Below are positions 27,020-34,612 of a DNA stretch of 64,000 bases, in pieces. A program made the translations under genes and the position numbers. The DNA is from Turicibacter bilis (GTDB lineage Bacteria > Bacillota_I > Bacilli_A > MOL361 > Turicibacteraceae): contig NZ_CP071249.1 of assembly GCF_024499055.1 (NCBI RefSeq), forward strand, positions 1,798,001 to 1,862,000. Reading direction: 5' to 3'. The first letter of the stretch is position 1; each line of letters begins with the position of its first letter. The notes under the pieces are model-generated. The model saw nothing but the letters and a program-made list of their open reading frames with translations. It did no database searches and had not been told where the DNA came from.

Positions 27020-27219
27020 ATGATGCAAGCGAGGTCATTAAATGAAACCTTGGTAACAGCAGATGAATTACAATGACAAGGGAAGTATTTCATAATGGTG
27101 ACATTCTTGAATCTGAATTAAGTAGCCAAGTAACAAGTAATCCTGTGGATAACTCAGAATTTGTCATAAAAATGCTATTTCCCGGTCTATTAGATTTATC
27201 CACAATTCAAAAGATTTAA
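27020..27219 (+). other. Two tiny overlapping open frames, possibly remains of a gene
   Basis: After a good ribosome site (GGAGAGTGAG) an 18-codon frame MMQARSLNETLVTADELQ ends at 27076 and a 48-codon frame beginning MTREVFHNGDILESELSSQV starts inside its last codons (27073, ATGA overlap). Both then run into the broken vanZ gene at 27262. They may be one frameshifted gene. The second frame contains two perfect DnaA-box 9-mers (27144-27152, 27196-27204). The rest of 26761-27261 shows nothing. Confidence 0.3.
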
Positions 27220-27261
27220 ATCAATGACAAATATATTACGTTAAATAAGGAGGAATAACAC

Positions 27262-27761
27262 TTGGTTCATCTGCTTTTATTCACGCTAATTTTCGCTACT
27301 CCCATTTATCTGCTCTATACTTTAAGTTTAAAACTATTAAAAAAAGAACAGATTGGAAACTTCCCATCTGCCTCATTGAATTTATTTTTTATTGTTACTT
27401 CGTTAATCTTTTACGCGTAACAGGGATATTTAACATTTACTTACGTAATTTTTCTGACTTTCACACTTCTCCAACTATCTTTCCTATTATCAATACATTA
27501 AAACGAGTTACTCTAAATATCCTACGATTTGTTCCCTTTGGCCTTTTAGTTGCTCTACTCAAACAATCAAGACGAAACATTTTAATTGCTTCCCTTATTA
27601 TCTCAGTGACAATTGAGGCACTTTAATATTATAATGGTCGTTTTGCTGATATTGATGATATCATTTGGAATATTTCAGGTGCATTAATTAGTTATCTCAT
27701 CTATCTTAGTTATCGAAAAATAAAAGATTTACTCATGATTCCAAAAGCAGCTACAAATTAG
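27262..27761 (+). pseudogene. Broken VanZ-like membrane protein gene
   Basis: From a TTG start with RBS AAGGAGGA the frame reads HLLLFTLIFATPIYLLYTLS and stops at TAA 27418-27420. Shifting frame near 27400 continues the protein (RVTGIFNIYLRNFSDF ... NILRFVPFGLLVALLKQS), which then meets a nonsense TAA where the family has Gln (IEAL-stop), and resumes with YNGRFADIDDIIWNISGAL to a final TAG at 27759-27761. The motifs FVPFGLL and DIDDIIWN are those of VanZ proteins (teicoplanin-resistance-type membrane proteins). One frameshift plus one nonsense mutation. Confidence 0.8.
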
Positions 27762-27772
27762 CTGCTTTTTGC
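27743..27772. terminator. Terminator between the vanZ remnant and the convergent amidase
   Basis: AAAAGCAGC and GCTGCTTTTT flank TACAAATTA; it overlaps the ends of both genes. Confidence 0.75.
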
Positions 27773-28455
27773 TTGTTCGTTTAAAAAGTTTTCAATTCCT
27801 TCCATAATACCAGTCACCACTTTATCTTGATAGCCTTTAGTTTGAATAAGCTCACGTTCAGTATCATTTGAGAGATAGGCACTTTCAATTAAACAAGCTG
27901 GCATTTTAGATTCTCGAATAACGACTAGATTAGTTACTGCCCTAACATGACGATCTTTAGCTTGTGTATAATTAATCAGCGCTTCTTGAATACAGTTTGC
28001 TAATTGATCATCGTGTGTTTCTTTCCCAGGGTTATAAAAAACTTCAATCCCATGAACACTCGAATCTTTAAAGCTATTTTGATGAATACTAATAAGTAAA
28101 TCACCTTTCGCTTTATTGGCTAATTTCGTGCGATTAATTAAACTAATCGCTGTATCATCGGTTCGGGTCATCACAACTTTATAGCCTTTTGTTTCTAATC
28201 GTTTTTGTAATTTTAGTGCGATTTGAAGATTAATATTTTTTCCTGAACTCCTTGTTTAACACTACCTGGATCCGTTCCACCATGACCCGCATCAATAATA
28301 ATAATTTTTTTAGTGGAACTCAAGAATCGATCCAACCATTGTGTTTTTTGTACCGGAGCAGCAAAACCTATTTGAAACGGAATAAATAAAAGACCTATCA
28401 TAAGAAAAGCGATGATAAATCTAGTAACATGTTTAGATTTTAATTGATTGATCAA
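27758..28455 (-). pseudogene. N-acetylmuramoyl-L-alanine amidase (Amidase_3), frameshifted
   Basis: The first part (TTG start at 28455, RBS AAGGGAAG) gives a signal segment and the first zinc motif IIDAGHGGTDPGS, then runs out of frame after GVQEK. The second part restarts in another frame with MTRTDD, ISIHQNSFKD, HGIEVFYNPG, and the catalytic-Glu region ACLIESAYLSND. Adding one A to the A6 run at 28236-28241 joins the halves as EKNINLQIALKLQ, exactly as in the intact neighbour. So a single-base deletion in a homopolymer splits a 233-residue amidase. Confidence 0.88.
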
Positions 28456-28490
28456 ATTTCATCTTCCCTTCGTCTGATAGCTAATTGTTT

Positions 28491-28530
28491 TGTCGAATAT
28501 AAAACTATTATGTAGTATAGTTAATTCTCT
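28491..28530 (-). promoter_or_regulatory. Conserved promoter/operator of the frameshifted amidase
   Basis: On the minus strand TTAACT, then the 17-bp spacer ATACTACATAATAGTTT, then TATATT. The spacer holds an ACTAT...ATAGT inverted repeat and is almost the same as upstream of the other amidase (29395-29436), while flanks differ. Confidence 0.5.
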
Positions 28531-28571
28531 CCAAAACATACGATAAAAGAAAAACCAGAATGTTCATATCA

Positions 28572-29297
28572 TCATTCTGGATTTCGGTCTAATTCATTTA
28601 AGAATTCTTCAATTCCTACTACTATTCCTTTCACTACTTTATTTTGATAATCGTCCGACATAATCAAATCAAGTTCATCATCATTAGAAATAAATGCTGT
28701 CTCGACTAACACAGCGGGCATTATTGTTTCACGTGTCACGACTAAACCATTATCTGAGTGAATTCCGCGATTTTTTGCCCCTGTTTCATTAATTAGTGAC
28801 TCTTGAATCATTTGCGCTAATTGTTGATCGTTTGTTGTTTTGTCACTATTGTAATATACTTCTATTCCATGAACACTTGCATCTTGAGCATAGCAATTTT
28901 GGTGAAGACTAATAAATAAGTCTGCCTCTTTTTCATTGGCGAAATCTGAACGTTCTCTTAGAGAGAGAGAGTTATCATCTTCACGAGTCATTAAAACAGA
29001 ATATCCATTTTCATGTAATACTTCTTGAAGTTTTAAGGCAATTTCTAAATTAATATCTTTTTCTAAAATACCATGACTATCACTTCCCGGATCAATACCC
29101 CCATGACCCGCATCAATAATAATCAATGGCTGAGTAGTGGTAACGGTGCGTTCAGTTTCATAATAAGATTGTGCAATCATAGTTTGCGAGGTTTTTGAAT
29201 AATAAATTGATAATGCAAGACCGCCCATGATTGCTACCATTAAGAATAATGAAATTAAATGAAGCTTCATTAAGCGCCTCTTTCGGTTTCTTCTCAT
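28572..29297 (-). CDS. N-acetylmuramoyl-L-alanine amidase (Amidase_3)
   Basis: 241 residues, intact. A basic N-terminus (MRRNRKRRL) and one membrane segment (about 12-30) export or anchor it; the domain has IIDAGHGGIDPGSD (first zinc His), the Glu in ILEKDINLEIALKL, ISLHQNCYAQ, HGIEVYYN, and the catalytic Glu in PAVLVETAFISND. It cleaves the bond between MurNAc and L-Ala in peptidoglycan. It lies just upstream of a paralogue of the same layout, a tandem duplication. The two ORFs share an upstream element but have separate leaders. Confidence 0.93.
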   Translation of the reverse strand: MRRNRKRRLMKLHLISLFLMVAIMGGLALSIYYSKTSQTMIAQSYYETERTVTTTQPLIIIDAGHGGIDPGSDSHGILEKDINLEIALKLQEVLHENGYSVLMTREDDNSLSLRERSDFANEKEADLFISLHQNCYAQDASVHGIEVYYNSDKTTNDQQLAQMIQESLINETGAKNRGIHSDNGLVVTRETIMPAVLVETAFISNDDELDLIMSDDYQNKVVKGIVVGIEEFLNELDRNPE

Positions 29298-29394
29298 ACG
29301 GTTCTCCTTTCTCTTTTAACCCTTTTGATTTAAGGAGATTGTAATACACAAACCTTAGAAAAACCTTAAACATCCTTTTTGATGACATTTTTCC

Positions 29395-29436
29395 TGTCGA
29401 AGATACGACTATTATGTAGTATAGTTTATTTCGACT
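29395..29436 (-). promoter_or_regulatory. Conserved promoter/operator of the intact amidase
   Basis: On the minus strand TAAACT, a 17-bp spacer ATACTACATAATAGTCG and TATCTT. It shares 14 spacer bases with the element at 28491-28530, indicating co-regulation of the paralogues. Confidence 0.5.
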
Positions 29437-29493
29437 GAACAATACTATGAAGAGGCGAACGCCTGAATTTTTTTAAAAGATGGAGTGAATCAC

Positions 29494-30207
29494 ATGCTTA
29501 GAAAACTCGATCATCGATATATGGGTGGCGCTGTTTATGATTGGTTAGAAACAACCTATCATTTTTCATTTGCCGATTATTATAATGAAGCAAATATTAA
29601 CTTTGGAGTTCTTCGTGTCCTAAATGACGATATAATCGCTCCTCATACCGGATTTGATACACATCCCCATAAAGACATGGAAATCATCACTTATGTCATT
29701 GAGGGAGAACTCACTCATAAAGATAGCATGGGGAATGTCGGCGTCTTAAAACGTGGACAAATGCAATATATGAGTGCGGGAACAGGTATTACTCATAGTG
29801 AGTATAACAATACTGACATTCCTTTACGCTTACTTCAAATTTGGATTGTACCGGATAAAAGAGGGCATCAACCAACATATGGCGAATATCACTTTGACTG
29901 GGAAGCACGTCATAACCAATGGCTTCATATGGTTTCTGACATCCACGAGGATGCTCCTATCACTATTAATCAAGATGTGAATATTTATACCATTTTATTA
30001 GATGAAGGAAATATCGCTGATATTAATGTAGCCTTTGGACGTCAAGCCTATCTCATGCAAATCGAAGGCTTCTCAACGGTCAATGAGATTGCTGTAAAAG
30101 AAAAAGATGCGCTTGAAATTATCGAAGATAATATTCATATTGAAGCAACTCATACGTCACACTTCATTGTTATCGATATGCCAAAATCCTCTCATCCTTA
30201 TATGTAA
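29494..30207 (+). CDS. Pirin family bicupin protein (YhhW-like)
   Basis: 237-residue soluble double cupin. The single-metal site of pirins is present in the N-terminal cupin: TGFDTHPHKDMEIITYV (two His) and AGTGITHSEYN (His and Glu). Relatives such as YhhW show quercetin dioxygenase activity in vitro, but the physiological role is not settled. The ATG at 29494 is chosen because ATGGAG lies 8 nt upstream; a GTG three codons earlier would overlap the ribosome site. Monocistronic. Confidence 0.92.
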   Translation: MLRKLDHRYMGGAVYDWLETTYHFSFADYYNEANINFGVLRVLNDDIIAPHTGFDTHPHKDMEIITYVIEGELTHKDSMGNVGVLKRGQMQYMSAGTGITHSEYNNTDIPLRLLQIWIVPDKRGHQPTYGEYHFDWEARHNQWLHMVSDIHEDAPITINQDVNIYTILLDEGNIADINVAFGRQAYLMQIEGFSTVNEIAVKEKDALEIIEDNIHIEATHTSHFIVIDMPKSSHPYM

Positions 30208-30237
30208 AAAAGCAAAGGCTAGTGCCTTTGCTTTTTA
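30206..30237 (+). terminator. Rho-independent terminator of pirin gene
   Basis: AAAAAGCAAAGGC and GCCTTTGCTTTTT, perfect stem with loop TAGT. Confidence 0.93.
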
Positions 30238-30303
30238 AACTTTTCCTCTTTTTTCTTTCAATTAAACATGTTATGTTAAGACCAAAAGGGGGGAATTGTT
30301 AGT

Positions 30304-30771
30304 ATGAGAACACTTCAATTTTTAATCGGATTTTTACTCATTTTAATAGGTGGATTTTCGCTTATCACATATACCTTTCATTTAAATAACGAGCTCATTC
30401 ATCATCTATGGTTTTTATGCGTGTTAATCCCAGGTCTTTACTTTGAGATGAACTATTTTCAAACGAAAAAAAATCCTGGGCAACTAGTCCCAGGAGGAAT
30501 TTTAACCGTAATTGGATTATTATTTTGTTTTGAAATTTTAACAGAATGGCATTATTCTAGTTATACGTGGCCTGTTTACTTACTAGCTGTAGCATTTGGA
30601 TTGTTACAACTTTATTCATATGATCATAAAGACAAAGGACTCTTAATTCCCATTACGATTCTTTGCTTCATTTCACTTCTTTTTTATGTTCAACTTTTCA
30701 TTTCATCATCACTACTACTTGCTATTTGCTTAATTATCATTGGACTTTATATTCTCTTTCAAAAAAGATAA
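30304..30771 (+). CDS. Hypothetical membrane protein, five or six helices
   Basis: 155 residues, nearly all membrane helices with short loops (e.g. GFLLILIGGFSLITYTF, LVPGGILTVIGLLFCF, LLAICLIIIGLYILF). The pattern of paired short helices with Gly resembles small membrane modules found in LiaF/DUF5668-type proteins, but I cannot assign a family. RBS AAGGGGGG precedes the ATG. Flanked by terminators, so it is a single-gene unit. Confidence 0.65.
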   Translation: MRTLQFLIGFLLILIGGFSLITYTFHLNNELIHHLWFLCVLIPGLYFEMNYFQTKKNPGQLVPGGILTVIGLLFCFEILTEWHYSSYTWPVYLLAVAFGLLQLYSYDHKDKGLLIPITILCFISLLFYVQLFISSSLLLAICLIIIGLYILFQKR

Positions 30772-30800
30772 GGTACGAGGTTTATCCTCGTACCTTTTAT
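30769..30800 (+). terminator. Rho-independent terminator
   Basis: AAGGTACGAGG and CCTCGTACCTT stem with loop TTTAT, right after the membrane-protein gene. Confidence 0.9.
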
Positions 30801-30810
30801 TGATTATTAG

Positions 30811-30845
30811 ATAAAAAAAGACTTAAGCCAAAGCTTAAGTCTTAA
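30811..30845 (-). terminator. Rho-independent terminator of the abgT-like gene
   Basis: AAGACTTAAGC and GCTTAAGTCTT stem with loop CAAA; on the minus strand it is followed by a 7-T run. Confidence 0.92.
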
Positions 30846-30853
30846 TGATTAAA

Positions 30854-32413
30854 TTAGAATCCTGGTAAGAAGATTGAAGCACCAGGTCCTAATGGTAAGT
30901 TACATACGAACCATACAATTAATAATAATGTCCATCCGATTAATAAGAATACTGAGTAAGGAACCATTGTTGAAATTAAAGTTCCGATTCCTGATTTCTT
31001 ATCGTATCGAGCAGCAAATGTTACGATTAATGCGAAGTAGCTCATTAATGGAGAGATTAAGTTTGTTGTTGAATCTCCGATACGGAAAGCCATTTGTGTG
31101 AATTCTGGTGTGAATCCAACTTCCATTAACATCGGAACGAATACTGGAGCTAAGATTGCCCATTTAGCTGAAGCTGATCCCATGAAGATGTTAATGAACG
31201 CTACAACTAAGATGAATAAGATGACTAATGGAATACCTTGTAATCCGATTGCTTTTAACATCTCTGCACCTTTGTTTGCAATGATTGTTCCTAAGTTTGA
31301 ATAATTGAAGTAAGCAACGAATTGAGATGCGAAGAATACTAACACAATGTATGATCCCATTGAAGCCATACTTTTACCCATTAAGTTCATGACATCTTTA
31401 TCATTCTTAACCACTTTAGCTCCAACTCCATATGCAATCCCTGCAATGGCAAATACTAAAGCAATGATAAGAACCATTGAATCCATGAATGGTGATTTTA
31501 AGATTCCTTGAATCCCTGCATCAGTTCCACGTAAGAATCCGTTAGCTGGAACGACTAATGCTGCTAAACCTGCAACTGATAATAATGTTGCGATTCCAGC
31601 GAAACGTAACCCGCGTTGTTCTTCTTTAGAAACTGTCATTGCACTTTCTTCAACTGTCGCATCACCTGTATATTTTCCTAAACGTGGTTCAACGATTTTT
31701 TCAGTTACAATTGTACCGATAACTGTAATTAATACTGTTGAAGCGATTAAGAACCACCAGTTACCTGTCATCTCTACTACATAATTTGGATCGGCTAATT
31801 TAGCACCTTCTGTTGTTAATCCTGCTAATAATGAATCAGTAGGACCAACCATCACGTTAGCACTGAATCCACCAGATACCCCGGCGAATGCAGCTGCAAG
31901 ACCTGCAATTGGGTGACGTCCCATACTTAAGAAGATAATAGCTCCTAATGGGATTAACACAACGTATCCTGCATCAGATGCGATACTTGATAAAACCCCT
32001 GCAAGTACAACTACAACTGTAATTAAACGTTTTGGAGTACTCATTACTAATTTCTTTAATAATGATCCAATTAAACCTGTTCCTTCAGCAAGTCCAACCC
32101 CAAGTAAAGCAACTAATACTGTTCCAAGTGGGGCAAACCCTGTGAAGTTTGTTACTGCTGATTTAAATAAATATTGAACACCTTCTCTTGATAAAAGGCT
32201 TTGAACTGTTACCGTCATTTCTTCAACCGTATTCGTCGTACGATTGATCCCCTCATAAGTTACTGATACACCTGCAGCTGATAAGATAGCTGATAAAACA
32301 ACAATTACTGCACTTAAAATTAAGAAAATTGTTGCTGGGTGTGGTAATGCATTACCGACTTTTTCTACCCGGTCTAGAAGAGTTAATTTCTTCTTTTTCA
32401 CTTTCTCACTCAT
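30854..32413 (-). CDS. AbgT family transporter (p-aminobenzoyl-glutamate type)
   Basis: 519-residue membrane carrier with about 12 helices. It opens MSEKVKKKKLTLLDRVEKVG then NALPHPATIF, the usual AbgT start, and has the family patches SDAGYVVLIPLGAIIF and GSASAKWAILAPVFVPM and TTNLISPLMSYFAL. AbgT proteins import p-aminobenzoyl-glutamate (a folate breakdown product) or export antimetabolites such as sulfonamides. The ATG at 32411-32413 is preferred to one 22 codons upstream because AAGGAGG lies 7 nt before it. No abgA/abgB peptidases are adjacent. Confidence 0.93.
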   Translation of the reverse strand: MSEKVKKKKLTLLDRVEKVGNALPHPATIFLILSAVIVVLSAILSAAGVSVTYEGINRTTNTVEEMTVTVQSLLSREGVQYLFKSAVTNFTGFAPLGTVLVALLGVGLAEGTGLIGSLLKKLVMSTPKRLITVVVVLAGVLSSIASDAGYVVLIPLGAIIFLSMGRHPIAGLAAAFAGVSGGFSANVMVGPTDSLLAGLTTEGAKLADPNYVVEMTGNWWFLIASTVLITVIGTIVTEKIVEPRLGKYTGDATVEESAMTVSKEEQRGLRFAGIATLLSVAGLAALVVPANGFLRGTDAGIQGILKSPFMDSMVLIIALVFAIAGIAYGVGAKVVKNDKDVMNLMGKSMASMGSYIVLVFFASQFVAYFNYSNLGTIIANKGAEMLKAIGLQGIPLVILFILVVAFINIFMGSASAKWAILAPVFVPMLMEVGFTPEFTQMAFRIGDSTTNLISPLMSYFALIVTFAARYDKKSGIGTLISTMVPYSVFLLIGWTLLLIVWFVCNLPLGPGASIFLPGF

Positions 32414-32688
32414 AGAATACCTCCTTGATTTCAATCCCTTTCCCATAATTTGGGTGAGGTAGTTTATATGGTTAAACATATCTAATTATATCTATAAAAT
32501 TCGACTAATTTCCACTGTATTTTTTTTCCATATGGTTAAAAATACATTATTTTTCTACAATTTTAGGCATAACATTGTATATTATTTGTCAAAATACCAA
32601 CTTATATCTATACTAATATCATTCAATCATATAAATTGTAAAAAAATAATAAAATTTGATTTCAAAAATTGAAAGGAGGTAATGATTC

Positions 32689-34062
32689 TTGAGTCATCTC
32701 ATCATTTTAATACTTTCACTTAGCACGATTATGATTTTAGCTTACCGAGGATACTCGACAATTATCACCGCCCCCATTATTTCACTCATAACTTTATTTC
32801 TGACTTTTGGATTAGATAGTCATCTGATGGCTAACTATACTCTAGTGTATATGGACGGATTTGCGGGATTTGTTAAAAACTATTTTCCACTATTTTTAAC
32901 AGGAGCAATTTTTGCTAAGTTGATGGAGGAAACGGGTTATGCGCATGCAATTGCTCACTTTATAACCAAATGGATCCAACCTAAGCGAGCGATTTTAGCC
33001 GTTGTCCTTTCCGGTGCACTCCTAACTTATGGAGGTGTTTCTCTTTTTGTCGTTGCTTTTGTTCTTTATCCCATTGCAACATTACTCTTTAAAGAAGCCG
33101 ATATTCCAAAACGACTCATTCCTGGAACAATTGCTCTTGGTGCTTTTACATTTACGATGACAGCTTTACCAGGAAGTCCTGAAATTCAAAACGTTATTCC
33201 TATGACTTACTTCAAAACAGATACTTTTGCTTCTCCAATTATTGGCCTCATTGCTAGCATCTTGATGTTTACTTTAGGAATGATCTACCTAAACTTTCGA
33301 GCAAAATCTGCCCATAAAAATCATGAGGGCTATGGGTTTAATGAAGAAATGAAATCAAAAACGTCTTCTAAAAAACCATCAATTTGGTTAGCTATCTCCC
33401 CGATTGTAATCATCTTCACCTTGAACCTCTTCTTCTCAAAAGTCTACTATCCGAATGTAGATGGGACTTATCTAGAATCATTCAATACAACACTCGATAG
33501 TATGTCTGGAACATGGAGCGTTATTATCTCAATCGCAATTGCGATTTTATTTATCCTTTTATTGAATATCAAAAAAATTAAAAACCTCCAATCTATTTTA
33601 GATACCGGAGTTAAAAATTCATTTATTCCCCTTTTAAACTCAAGTGCTATTGTCGGTTATGGAAGTATCATTAAAACACTTCCTATTTTCCTTGGAATTC
33701 AAACCATGATTTTAAACCTTTCACCGAATCCAATTATTGCTGAGGCCCTTTCAGTTAATATCATTTGCGGTCTAACTGCCTCTGCCTCAGGTGATCTTGG
33801 AATTACCTTAAATGCTTTAGCACCAACATTTTTACAAATGAGTGAGCCTCTTGGAATTACACCAGAAATTCTACATCGTATTGCGTCTTTATCATCTGGC
33901 GGGTTAGATACACTTCCTCATAACGGAGCCGTCATTACAACACTAGCGATTTTTGGCCTAACACACAAACAAGCTTATAAAGATATCTTTGTGACATCCG
34001 TTGTTATTCCAATCTTCGTTACTTTCTTGATGGTATTAGGGACCTCTCTAATTTTTGTATAA
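32689..34062 (+). CDS. GntP family permease
   Basis: 457-residue carrier with about 12 helices of the gluconate/ion-transporter superfamily. Recognisable patches are ITAPIISLITLFLTFG, GAIFAKLMEETGYAHAIA, TYGGVSLFVVAFVLYPIA and SASGDLGITLNALAPTF with LDTLPHNGAVITTLAIFG near the end. Closest in look to the hydroxybutyrate/organic-acid branch (YxjC-like) rather than true gluconate permeases. The start is a TTG at 32689 with GGAGGT 8 nt upstream; the nearby ATG is out of frame. Divergent from the AbgT gene, terminator after it. Confidence 0.88.
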   Translation: MSHLIILILSLSTIMILAYRGYSTIITAPIISLITLFLTFGLDSHLMANYTLVYMDGFAGFVKNYFPLFLTGAIFAKLMEETGYAHAIAHFITKWIQPKRAILAVVLSGALLTYGGVSLFVVAFVLYPIATLLFKEADIPKRLIPGTIALGAFTFTMTALPGSPEIQNVIPMTYFKTDTFASPIIGLIASILMFTLGMIYLNFRAKSAHKNHEGYGFNEEMKSKTSSKKPSIWLAISPIVIIFTLNLFFSKVYYPNVDGTYLESFNTTLDSMSGTWSVIISIAIAILFILLLNIKKIKNLQSILDTGVKNSFIPLLNSSAIVGYGSIIKTLPIFLGIQTMILNLSPNPIIAEALSVNIICGLTASASGDLGITLNALAPTFLQMSEPLGITPEILHRIASLSSGGLDTLPHNGAVITTLAIFGLTHKQAYKDIFVTSVVIPIFVTFLMVLGTSLIFV

Positions 34063-34064
34063 AA

Positions 34065-34094
34065 TAAAAACGCCGATTCATCGGCGTTTTTTTA
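34065..34094. terminator. Bidirectional terminator
   Basis: AAAACGCCGAT and ATCGGCGTTTT stem with loop TC, between convergent genes. Confidence 0.92.
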
Positions 34095-34482
34095 ATCTTA
34101 TTAAGTAATAAAATCCGACTCCAATCCCACCACAAGTTATCCCTACCATTAGATGATTAAAAATAAATCCCATCATCATCATTAAAATCATCCCTATGAT
34201 CAAAATACTATTCTCTATTAAATCATCTTCAGACGTCTCAACTTCTTGTTCATAAAATCCTAAACGCTCTAATGTTCTGAGGTTAATTCGATCTCTTAAT
34301 AATTCATCTAAACTTACATTAAACCAATCTGATAATGCCATTAAACTATGCATATCTGGTATTTCGTCCCCTTCTTCCCACTTTGCAACTAACTGTTGTG
34401 GAACACCAATTTCTTCTGCCAGTTTTTCCTGGGAAATCCCTTTCGCTCTTCTTAATAATTGTAGTTTTTCGTTAAACTCCAT
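34078..34482 (-). CDS. XRE-family regulator with C-terminal membrane helices
   Basis: 134 residues. The N-terminal 62 residues are a Cro/C1-type helix-turn-helix (LRRAKGISQEKLAEEIGVP, then QLVAKWEEGDEIPDMHSL). The C-terminal part has two hydrophobic helices (ENSILIIGMILMMMMGFIF and GITCGGIGVGFYYLIRL), a layout common in small membrane-tethered regulators of Firmicutes. RBS AAGGGGGAT precedes the start. It is divergent from the M28-like gene with 130 bp between and may regulate it, though nothing in the sequence proves that. Confidence 0.85.
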   Translation of the reverse strand: MEFNEKLQLLRRAKGISQEKLAEEIGVPQQLVAKWEEGDEIPDMHSLMALSDWFNVSLDELLRDRINLRTLERLGFYEQEVETSEDDLIENSILIIGMILMMMMGFIFNHLMVGITCGGIGVGFYYLIRLKKRR

Positions 34483-34612
34483 CTCTTATCCCCCTTTTTA
34501 CTTCTATCGTATTCATTTTCTATAATAGATATACATTTCTCATCAAGACAGGAACCTATTTACTACTTTTCTACTATGATATAGAAGCGATAGAAATAAG
34601 GAGGAGGACAGT

